Assembly (NCBI GenBank): GCA_039602395.1
Contig: JBCNJP010000017.1
Span: forward strand, 6,751,238 to 6,815,237
DNA from: Deinandra increscens subsp. villosa
Lineage: Eukaryota > Streptophyta > Magnoliopsida > Asterales > Asteraceae
DNA: 64,000 bases
Direction of reading: 5' to 3'
Below, in pieces: positions 55,420 to 64,000 of the stretch (its first letter is position 1; each line of letters begins with the position of its first letter). The notes below the pieces were generated by a model. That model saw only the letters and a program-made list of their open reading frames with translations, ran no database searches and was not told the DNA's origin. The position numbers and the translations under genes were made by a program.

Positions 55420-56838
55420 TAAACTATAAAGGAAAAATCTAAAATAAAATATCCTATTTCGGTATTTACGTTTCATCATCAGTTTGACATATTAATAAAG
55501 TATTTTTTTAACAACAATAAAAAACCTAATCCATCGAAGCATTCATATCTTCTTCCCCCTTCTGACCATCTTTTATAGAGCTTTTTCCGGCTAGCCGAAA
55601 AAGCGTTGAAGATGTAGTTTTCTTTATTTTATTTTTTTCACTTACTGCTCTATGATATAAAATTCGAAGGGTCAAACTACAGCAAGGGTTCTCTCTTAGA
55701 TATACCGGGTTAACCGGAAAAATGGTCCGCCGGAGAGTTGACGAACCCCCCGAACCCTCCTGTGGTTCCGCCGATGCGTGTAATGACTTACACATCTAAT
55801 GAACTGGACCTAATCAAATGTAATGCATGCATGTATATCGGAGTTTGTGTTAGTTAAAAAAAAAACCCTAAAATTATCGGGTGTCACAGAAGGAGAATCA
55901 AAGGAGCTGGGATAGGAGGTGGGAAGGTTGGGGCGGGAAAATGTAACACACCAAATAAGAGAGCTCAAACCAAAAGACAAATCTGATGTGTGAGATAACT
56001 CATTTGGCCTATAAATCTTACATAAATTGCCCATATAAGACCATCGACAAGCTGAGCAATGAATTTCCCACAAACAATCCTAGCCACCGGCCATATCAAC
56101 TTTTTATCAGCCCTTCTCACAGACAACTTTTTTACCCCAACTGAGCATTTCCCACAAACACCCATTAATACCCATTTAATATTAAGTTTTATGTATGTGA
56201 AAAAAAAAAACTTGCATTGCCTGTAGCCAAGGGCAAACTCGACAGGCTATCCATGAAACATCTACCCCCCCCCCCCCCAATGCAACTTGTGGAAAGGGTG
56301 CAATCCAGACCAGCAAGGCCCACCGAAGGCCGCTTACGTTACAGAAAACTTAACTTATGTAGAACAATTATCATACCTTGCATTGATTTCACTCCGTAAC
56401 AATTGACCATTTTTAAAGGCCAATGTCCTCGTTGGTCAAGACTCACGAGTGGCTCGCTCCAGGCCACCACTCCGAGTGCTCGTTGGTCATGGATGGCTCC
56501 CTCCAGGCCACCAATCCGAGTTGGTTCTAATACCTTTTTTACAGTCCAAGTAGGAAAACTCAACCCAAAATACTAGTATGATGGGTGAAACTCATGAAAG
56601 AACCCATTTGACCTACCTATAAATTACACATCAATTGTCCATACAACTAATATAGGACAAATCTAATACCTTGTAACTAAACCGCCCCCTTTATCGGGGA
56701 TAAGTTTGAGACGAAAGACGCTATAGCCATATTGCTCATCATTAAGGAGAAAATAAAAGAAATTGAGGTGATGAAAAAACTATACAGAGGAGGGGGGTGA
56801 CAGTTAGCTCAATAACATCCCATCCCATATTTATATAG
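55420..56838. other. No gene recognised; short internal duplications
   Basis: GGCTC(G/C)CTCCAGGCCACCA occurs twice (about 56451 and 56493). A sentence like CCATTTGACCTACCTATAAA at 56606 echoes 55999. An 89-codon minus frame at 55526-55795 has no recognised domain. Confidence 0.4.
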
Positions 56839-57345
56839 GAAAATTATATTTAATAATCCCAAATATTGTCTATTGGCTAATAATAATCCATACTTCGTTT
56901 TTTTCCTTACAATGAATTCATATGTTAATCATGCTAGAAATAAATAAGTTGTCGTTAAAATGACGCTAACTCCGCTAAAAATTTACTTTTTGATGATTGG
57001 ACATCAGGGTGGTGTCTTATATGACATGTTTTTTTATGGCTAAGCTTAAACACAAAGGTTCTTTTTAGGATTTTTGTATGCTTTGATGCTATGAAGAAAT
57101 ATTTTTTATTCGGTAAGCATTTTGTGTTTGGATGGTTGTTTTTTTAAAGTTTTTTTCTACAAACATCAAAAACATGTCACATAAGACCTCACCGTGATAC
57201 TCAATCATCAAAAAGTTACATTCTTTGATGGAGTTAATGTCATTTTAACGGCAGTATGTTTATTTTTTAACATAATTAAAAAATGATTCATTGTAGGAAA
57301 AAAAAATGAAGTATGAATTGTTATCAGATCAATATATAATAGGAA
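56839..57345. mobile_element. Foldback MULE-type element
   Basis: GGAAAATTATATTTAATAAT at the left, with CATACTTCGTTTTTTTCCTT pairing with AAAAAAAAATGAAGTATG at the right. The arms also pair at TGATGATTGG/CAATCATCA and around TTAAAATGACGC/GTCATTTTAACGG. Confidence 0.6.
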
Positions 57346-57349
57346 AAAT

Positions 57350-58810
57350 GGAAAATTGGATTTAAATAATCATAAATATTATTTCTCGTTTTCAAAAAAA
57401 TGCCAAAGGAGCTAGTACACGAGAGTGGATGGGGTAATCTTTTATTTATTTATTTATTTTTAAGGATCACAATGTTACTGAATAGATGGGTTGTCCGGAA
57501 TAATCCCAAGTGAAAATATTGTTGCTGGCAATCCAACTATTAATCATATTTTTTATAATAATCCTACCGTTACATAATTTAACCCCTGTTAGTCCAAGCT
57601 TATGTGGGATCCTACATGGCTTGCCTTTTCAATGACGTGGCCTATTATACTTTAAATATTCTAACTGTGTATGTATCCTCATCATTAACCCCAAATTTAA
57701 GCCTAATACGTTTGATCCCAAATTCGATCCAAGCCTATTCCGTTTGACCTCCAATTCTCAACCGCCATAGTCACCAGCTCTCCAGTGGTTACCAGCGTCA
57801 CATCCATAACCGTCGCCAACCACCTCCATAGCATCATCCACTCATCAGCTCCATCGAGCCGACTTCCATTTCCCCGTTTCTTTTTCAAGCAGCAGCGACT
57901 AATTTCTTCTTCAAGCAAAGGGCGACGGGTAGCAGATTGAAGTTTCAATGAATAATGCCTCAAAATTCCATAGACCATCGATGAAAAAAGGTTAGGGTTT
58001 GTGCGAATTAGGCTAAAATTGACGATCGGTGGTCCATAAGTTGAAGTAGCTCCGTTTTTAATCGAGTAAATTGGACTGTAAGTTGCTGTGCATTTTCTAA
58101 CGTCATGTACTCCTTCAATTGCAACAAATTCTCCAACAATGGCACCTTGAGCACTTCTGCAAATTTCAATCCATCCCACCACCAGGTCCTCCTACCTCAC
58201 GCAGCCCATGGTTTAGTTTGTCAGAGGTCGAAAGATGCTGGTGAGGTGGAAACATTTAGAGAGGGAGAGGGCTGATCATAGCGTGCAGGTCAGAAAAATC
58301 ACTGTAAAAACGGTAAAGTCTAGATCCGATTCCGAGAAGGACCAAGCGTTTCTCGGTAAAGGATTCGAGTAGGAGCCGACAGACGTGAAGAAGGCGAATT
58401 GGATGAAGTTGTTCGTCTTCAAGTGAGGTTGTTGTTGCTGCTTTGTTGTTGTTGCCCTGACAGAGGAGCCACGACTGAATGTTTTCTCAGGTTGGAGCCT
58501 CCGCGGGAGATCTGGCCTCCGACGGTTTGTTCAATGGGGATGACAAGTTGATAGCTTGATTTAAACAAATAGAATTAATCCACGTGGTTGATCTTGTATA
58601 GCTGGAGTGTTGATTGGATTTTTCATTTTTATAGGTCATCTAGACAAGCCATGTAGGATGCCACATCAGCTTGGACTAACGGGGGTTAAATTATTTAACG
58701 GTAAGATTATTATAAAAATATGAATAGTTGGGATTACCAATAACAATATTTCCAGTAGAGATTATTCTCAAACAATAGTTAATAGTTAAGATTATTTAAT
58801 CCAATTTTCC
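57350..58810. mobile_element. Foldback MULE-type element, 1.46 kb, with gene-like interior
   Basis: Ends GGAAAATTGGATTTAAATAA and (reverse) GGAAAATTGGATTAAATAAT. The inner arms pair again (57520-57635 with about 58640-58760, e.g. GTTAGTCCAAGC and CCTACATGGC). The interior is richer in GC than its surroundings, with a 159-codon minus frame (57703-58182). No clear target duplication was found. It ends 146 bp before the next gene's ATG. Confidence 0.65.
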
Positions 58811-58956
58811 AATATAATTCTTCCATGAATACATGAGTTGTCATTAAGAAAATTTTTAAAGTTTAAACCATTGTTGTCATTATACCCAACATCGAAACCC
58901 TTTCAACCCATATTAAAACCCTTGTTTCCATCGTACAACTTCACTCTCTTCGATCA

Positions 58957-61900
58957 ATGGCTTCCTACCTCCTACACCCATCAACAATCTTTACAATCTC
59001 CCCAAAAAAAACCAATTTCCGACCCTCAAACAACCAAATTACCCTCTCATTCTTCCAAATCACTTCAACCCATTTCAATTCAAACCCATATCTCACAACC
59101 AAAACCTCACCCCACCTCAATTCTCGCCTAAACCCTTGTTGTACAACCACAAAACCTTCATCATCATCATCAACACCATCTGGGTTTCTTGATAATCTCG
59201 AAAAGGACGAACCTTTGCCGTTAATTCAAGACTCCCCAGTGAAATTCCTCTTTTGGGTGTGTTTATGGGCGTCTGTTTCTGTGGCTTTATTTGCGTTTTC
59301 TCCTGGGGATGCTAAAGCTGCTGTGAAGTCCATTAAAGCTTCGAGCTTTGGGTTGAAAGTTGCTGGTTTCTTGAGAGGGTCGGGTTGGCCCGATTGGGCT
59401 GTGGTGTTTGCTTTGGCTATGTTACCTGTTATTGAGCTTCGTGGTGCTATTCCTGTTGGGTATTGGTTGCAACTCAATCCTGTGGTTCTTACTGCTTTAT
59501 CTGTTCTAGGGTTAGTGAACTTTCTTTCTATAAATTTCAATGCTTTAACTGTTAGTTATGTTAAAATTGGTCATTATTGCTTGATTCATGTTGTGAATGT
59601 TGGTAGGTTTGTTCTGGGGTTTAATCTTTTAGTTCTTTTATTAGGTTTCCTTTATCAAATTCTTGCTTCTGAAATTAGTTATAAGTTTATTACTTTTACT
59701 GTTAATTGTGTTAAAATTATTCATGATTCCTTGATTCATGTTGTGAACTTGTTCTGGGGTTTAATCTTTTAGTTCTTTTATTAGGTTTCTTTATCAAATT
59801 TTTGCTTCTGAAATTAGTTATAACTTCACTTTTTTCTGTAGTCCCATTTTCGTAGATCATTGTTTGTCTTTACAGTGGCGGAATCAGAACTTCTTAGTCG
59901 ATATTACCATAAGATTTTCTTCCCTACCTACCACAAAGTTAGACTCAGTATATTTTTTTTTTTTAAAATTCATAGCTGAAATTGGTAAATTTTGATGACT
60001 AGAGGATCAATAATTTTACCTTTTTGATCCTCCTTTGATACAGCCTCCACATCTTTATCATGATTCTCGAACCAAATCTTAACAACATGTAAATGGCTAA
60101 ATGCTCTTTGTTATCATCATTGTGCATCATGAACCTATAACAACTAAAATCAATTCATATCGATAAACTGCACTTGTTCTTTAAAGCGACCCCCTTTTGA
60201 CCAGAGCCCAATTTGACGCAAACCTGTATTGACCCGTTACACCACCTGGCGTGGCCTATTTGTTTTGCCACTCATAATTATCATCATGTTTATCACCAAC
60301 CTAAAACAATCAAGAAAAACAAAAATCAAGAGCATTTATGACCAACCAAACCCGAACAAACATTACATTCACTCTGTTTTGTCACACATACTTTAAATAA
60401 GCTATAAGTCAACAAGTGCCTGTAATCAAGATCTTCTTAAGAAGAGATGAATTTGTTCCTTTCTTGTAACCTTTCTTCTAGCTCCGGGCCTCCAACTTGT
60501 CTTAATAAAAGAATTGGTAAATACATAGGTGTTTTCAACTTTTCATGAACTTCAACCTCATTTTGCACATAATGAGGTGGTTAGCTTTCTTCTGTACTTG
60601 GGGATGGCTTGTATCGAGATTGTCATGGGTTTGAACCTAGAAAATAATGAAATATCAAATGACCATATGAAAGTAGATCAAATTTACAATTCATAATTTA
60701 ATGCCTTATGAAAGATCCTTCTTCAAGTAATTGTGCATTTGTTCCTAGCCTCTCGAAAGATATGAACACCGATGTGAGTTTGAGTGTTCCATAGCATGAA
60801 AAACTATATATATTCACTATTCTAAACCCTTTATATATGTTTCCATTAACACATTTAGAATATACATTAAGATTGTTTTTGTTCCTTTGAACCCAAAATC
60901 TATGTCATATTAGTTGGTGTTCTTCAGAGACAGTGATTTAGATAAGGAAAGAGATGAGTGATGATGATCTCAATGAGAGCATTAAGTTGTGTTTTGTGGT
61001 GGTGAGTAATATAACAAAATGAAAATTCCATAAGGTTAATCATCTATTAGAAGGAGTACATTTAGGATAAGATAATTACAAAGGAATAGTGTTGTAAAAA
61101 TCGTTAGGCGCTAGTCGGGCGGTCGGGTACCGCCTGGGGATTAATCGGTTTGTAGTTTTTATATTTATATATTTTTTAAAAATTTATATATTTACACACA
61201 CTAACACACATTTATATGAAAATAATACTTTGAAATTCACATTAATACTTCAAATTTCAATATAACAAACCAAATACTTAAAAATCCAAAATTTTTATTT
61301 TATTTTTTTGACCGATATTTTCCACCTAGACCCAACTTTGACTGCTTTTTCTCCGCCTAGCCCGACTTTGACCGCCTAGACCCATCCGATTAATTGGCCG
61401 CCTAGCCCAAAATTAGTCAGTAAATTCCCGACTAGCGCCTAGACACCGATTAATCCCGATTTTGCAACACTACAAAGGAAACCTAAATACCTAATCTAGT
61501 AATAATACTAGTAAAGATAATTCCAATAAATCATATCTACACAATAAATCCCCATTGATATCTTCTATCTAATACTCCTAACTAATATACTTTATCTAAT
61601 ACTCCCCCACAGCCGAAGCAGGAGGAAATCAAATGTTGAGACCCAAAATAGTGAAGAAATCATCTTAATAAGTTCCTAAAGAAGTTGAAACAAATCTATG
61701 ATTATATTCGACCCAAAACTTACAAATCGGGTTATCAAACACACAAAAAAGTGAAATTTATCCCACAAGAGAACATAATACATTTTAGATTAGGTCAAAC
61801 TACGAACAAAAGATATAACATACTTCTGGCCACAATTCTTTTTGCAGGAACATGGTACCCGTGCCTCTAATCATCCTCTACTTAAAACCACTTGCAACAT

Positions 61901-62262
61901 TCCTAGCCGGGACCAACAAGCCAGCAGCTCGGTTCCTAGACCTACTATTCGAGAAGGCAAAACGAAAAGCGGGTCCCATTGTGGAGTTCCAATGGCTCGG
62001 TCTAATGCTGTTTGTAGCAGTACCGTTTCCAGGAACCGGTGCATGGACCGGAGCCATTATAGCTTCAATTCTTGACATCCCATTTTGGTCAGCTGTGTCT
62101 GCAAACTTTTTCGGGGTCGTGTTGGCTGGGCTTTTAGTCAACATGCTGGTCAACATCGGGGTCAAGTACGCTATTGTTGCGTGTATTGTAATGTTCGTTG
62201 CTTCGGGGTTCATGTGGAACGCACTTCGTGTTCTGAAACGACTTTTGAGCTCTTCATCATAA
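58957..62262 (+). CDS. Putative small multidrug-export family membrane protein, probably plastid-targeted, 322 aa
   Basis: Exons 58957-59510 and 61848-62262 join in frame across a 2,337-bp intron (GTTAGT...TTTTTGCAG). Residues 1-70 are rich in Ser, Thr, Pro and Asn with few acidic residues, as in chloroplast transit peptides. Hydrophobic segments follow at about 95-115, 146-160, 175-205, 234-258, 262-285 and 290-310. Conserved points of the family (PF06695-type) are LPVIELRGAIPVGYW (156-170) and PFPGTGAWTGA (244-254). The physiological substrate is unknown; the export label comes from family naming. The ATG chosen gives the Kozak-like CAATGGCT start; an upstream ATG at 58838 is in another frame. 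A foldback element ends close upstream, and the intron contains a duplication and a hAT MITE. If intron 1 is retained the frame stays open to 59772. Confidence 0.9.
59546..59830. repeat. 140-bp tandem duplication at the 5' side of the intron
   Basis: GTTCTGGGGTTTAATCTTTT occurs at 59611 and 59751; similarity covers about 130 bp on each side, with small differences. It lies just inside the intron of the membrane-protein gene. Confidence 0.9.
61087..61472. mobile_element. hAT-type MITE in the intron, 386 bp
   Basis: CAAAGGAA at 61079-61086 and 61473-61480. Ends TAGTGTTGTAAAAATCG and, in reverse, TAGTGTTGCAAAATCGG. The arms repeat CTAGTCGG/CCGACTAGCGCCTAG-like sequence. Confidence 0.85.
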
Positions 62263-62508
62263 TGTTAAGTTTTGAAATGTGGTGATTTTTAACTATAGGG
62301 ACTTGATGTTGATTTGATTCTTTGAATTTTGGTTGCGGTTTTATTAGTTGGTTTGGTGGTAAAACCATCGTGTCATTTAGGTTGGAGAAGTTTTTACATC
62401 TATAGTGGTAAATATATGGGAGCAACTTTTTAGAGTAAATAATACACAGTTTGTGATCTTGTTTCTTTATGGGTTGAAACATAATTGTTAGGGTATAATA
62501 AAAGGATA

Positions 62509-62715
62509 GAGTTAATTACATTTTGCGTCCCTGAGGTTTACGGTTTGTTGCCACCTGAGTCCATTTTTCAGATTATTAACAAATCTAGTCTGAGGTTTGC
62601 ATTTTGTTGTCATCTGAGTCATCTGAGTCCTCAGACTAGATTTGTTAATAATCTGAAAAATGAACTCAGGTGGCAATAAACCGCAAACCTCAGGGACGCA
62701 AAATGTAATTAACTC
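62509..62715. mobile_element. MULE-type foldback MITE, 207 bp, with 9-bp target duplication
   Basis: AAAAGGATA at 62500-62508 and 62716-62724. The arms (GAGTTAATTACATTTTGCGT and its inverse) pair along almost their entire length, including AGATTATTAACAAATCTAGT. It lies 250 bp after the membrane-protein stop codon. Confidence 0.9.
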
Positions 62716-62912
62716 AAAAGGATATAAAGTAGAAACAGTAAAAGAGTTTTTTTTTTCTTTTCCCTGAACAGCGAGTAAAACAGCTTTTTTTTTTTTTTTT
62801 TTTTTGTTTTTGGTTTTTGTCTTTTCGTAGAAGAGTAAATTTTTGTTTTCTCTTTTTTATTTTTATCTTTTTATCTAATTTAAACATCAATATGTAGTTT
62901 TGCTTTTTTTTT

Positions 62913-63292
62913 GGAAAATTGGAATTAAATAATCCAAGTTATTGGGTATTGGCGGATAATAATCCGAGTTCCAATATTGGCCTACAATAATCTCAATTAT
63001 TTGGGTCTTGGAATTCATTGGGCCGCCGTAATTTTTCACTAACTCCGTTAGTTGTGTGCTGACATGGCACATGCCACGTCAGCAAGTATGATGCCACATC
63101 ACCTGCCACGTCAGCAAAAATGATGCCACATCACCTGCCACGTCAGCAAGTACTAGCGGAGTTAGTGAAAAATTAACGGCGGCCCAATGAATTCCAAGGC
63201 CCAAATAATTGGGATTATTCTAGGCCAATATTGGAACTCGGATTATTATCCGCCAATACCCAATAACTTGGATTATTTAATTCCAATTTTCC
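62913..63292. mobile_element. Foldback MULE-type element, 380 bp
   Basis: The ends GGAAAATTGGAATTAAATAA are inverted, with arms of about 160 bp. The centre has three GCCACGTCAGCA repeats. Runs of at least nine T on both sides are compatible with a 9-bp duplication. It shares terminal sequence with 57350-58810. Confidence 0.85.
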
Positions 63293-63394
63293 TTTTTTTT
63301 TTGCGTTTTTGTTTTAGTTACCTTTAGTTATTATTTTTTGTTCTAAATTCGTGCTCGATTGAAATGAAGAGTAAAAACGGCGGTGACAAGAAGC

Positions 63395-63570
63395 ATGTTC
63401 GACGGTATAAATCTTCCTTGTCTTGGCCCTACGATATCTCATTTAATTTATGCAGACGATTTAATGATCATTGGTAGTTGGTCTAGTAGAATGCCATGAA
63501 TTTAATCAGATTGTTGAGATGCTTTTATGTGGCTCCGTGCTTTAAAGGATTCATTTTTTATTGAAAAGTT
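63395..63570 (+). pseudogene. LINE reverse transcriptase fragment with YADD box
   Basis: Reads FDGINLPCLGPTISHLIYAD, DLMIIGSWSS, then NLIRLLRCFYVA in another frame. YADD is the LINE RT catalytic box. The fragment is joined near 63570 to plastid DNA. Confidence 0.75.
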
Positions 63571-63588
63571 AGGACTTTTCTTATAGAT

Positions 63589-63810
63589 CTAATTCATCAA
63601 AATTCTATCCAATAAAACAGAAGAATTATAAATCTCTAAAATAATAGATAGAAATACCGCAAATAGAGCCATTGCGACGCCCATCAAAGGGGTCGTTCCC
63701 CACCCGGGAGCTACTTTACCATATTCAGAATTTAAGGGTTTTAATAAACTCCCTACATTTGTTGGTTTTGGACCAGATCTAGAACCGTTCTCAACAGTTT
63801 GTGTAGCCAT
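63589..63810 (-). pseudogene. psbH: Plastid psbH copy (NUPT), open frame of 73 aa
   Basis: MATQTVENGSRSGPKPTNVG start, GKVAPGWGTTPLMGVAMALF middle and a C-terminus LLDRILMN: full-length PsbH, a one-helix photosystem II phosphoprotein. The frame is intact, so the transfer is recent or lightly mutated. Without plastid promoter context or a transit peptide, a function in the nucleus is unlikely. The plastid similarity stretches a little to each side (about 63570-63850), not to petB or psbB. Confidence 0.85.
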
Positions 63811-63850
63811 AAATCCTATTGTATTAATTGAAATCTGTTAAATGATCTAA

Positions 63851-64000
63851 AAGTGAACCTGATAGCGTGATGGATAGTAAACCTTGATCTATGTCAAGAA
63901 AAGAACCCTAGTGCCAAAGCCGGCCCTAGAAACCTTGGATAAACCCTCCAAGCAAAAAACTTTATTATCAAAATCTTAACCTCCTAAAAAGATTGCAAAG
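63851..64000. other. No gene recognised
   Basis: Short terminal stretch. It includes a GCCGGCCCTAGAAACC that resembles hAT tips. Confidence 0.4.

Noticed and set aside
55526..55795. 89-aa minus-strand frame
   Set aside because: Unrecognised, no supporting structure; left as intergenic.
57703..58182. A 159-aa minus-strand open frame
   Set aside because: No recognisable domain, lies inside a foldback element; reported as possible captured sequence only.
58957..59772. A 271-aa single-exon reading of the membrane-protein gene
   Set aside because: It runs past a consensus donor site into intron sequence; the spliced 322-aa product matches the family through the second exon.

Overview
This is a nuclear window from a eudicot plant. 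It is AT-rich, with spliced plant genes, LINE, LTR, CACTA, hAT, MULE, PIF/Harbinger and Helitron elements, and nuclear copies of plastid DNA. The look of the gibberellin 20-oxidase, the FAR1-like and gypsy-type-domain genes, and the repeat families suggests Asteraceae; that is an inference from familiarity, not a search. There is no sign of prokaryotic sequence.

Only two genes look like intact host genes. One is a three-exon gibberellin 20-oxidase (19088-20539, +, 378 aa). The other is a two-exon, probably plastid-targeted, small multidrug-export/DUF-type membrane protein (58957-62262, +, 322 aa), whose 2.3-kb intron holds a 140-bp duplication and a hAT MITE. Everything else is mobile or organelle-derived, or has no visible content.

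Layout. 0-14.3 kb: a landscape of (TA)n tracts with TIR elements set directly into them, including a 2.9-kb element (5899-8788) that carries a small spliced FAR1-type gene, a 3.28-kb solo LTR nested in another TIR element, and Helitrons. 15.0-17.1 kb: a broken PIF/Harbinger Myb-like ORF1 gene and a TAA-flanked MITE. 19-20.5 kb: GA20ox. 21.9-25.2 kb: a 5'-truncated, frameshifted Ty1/copia element. 25.3-29.3 kb: nine TIR elements of four families in a row, separated by (TA)n. 30-35.6 kb: an LTR with PBS, then a CACTA end with a minus-strand gypsy-type-domain gene and a TNP2-like transposase that runs into a 500-N assembly gap. 36.6-46.5 kb: hAT MITEs, two LINE 3' ends, Helitrons, a SINE, a TRIM and a Harbinger transposase fragment. 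46.9-49.6 kb: a mosaic of plastid fragments (23S rRNA, ycf2, psbA-trnH-rpl2, psaB, rpoC2). 49.6-54.3 kb: an LTR, LINE and copia fragments, and two hAT elements back to back, one packed with AACCGGTT palindromes. 56.8-63.8 kb: foldback MULE-type elements around the second gene, then a LINE fragment fused to an intact plastid psbH copy.

The strongest candidate for something under-described is the set of (TA)n-anchored TIR elements. Several families with different termini share the habit of sitting between TA microsatellites, share internal ACATGT/ACATATGT palindromes, and include one member that encodes a FAR1-type DNA-binding protein with no visible catalytic domain. Boundaries of mobile elements are read by eye; those with perfect target-site duplications are the most secure.
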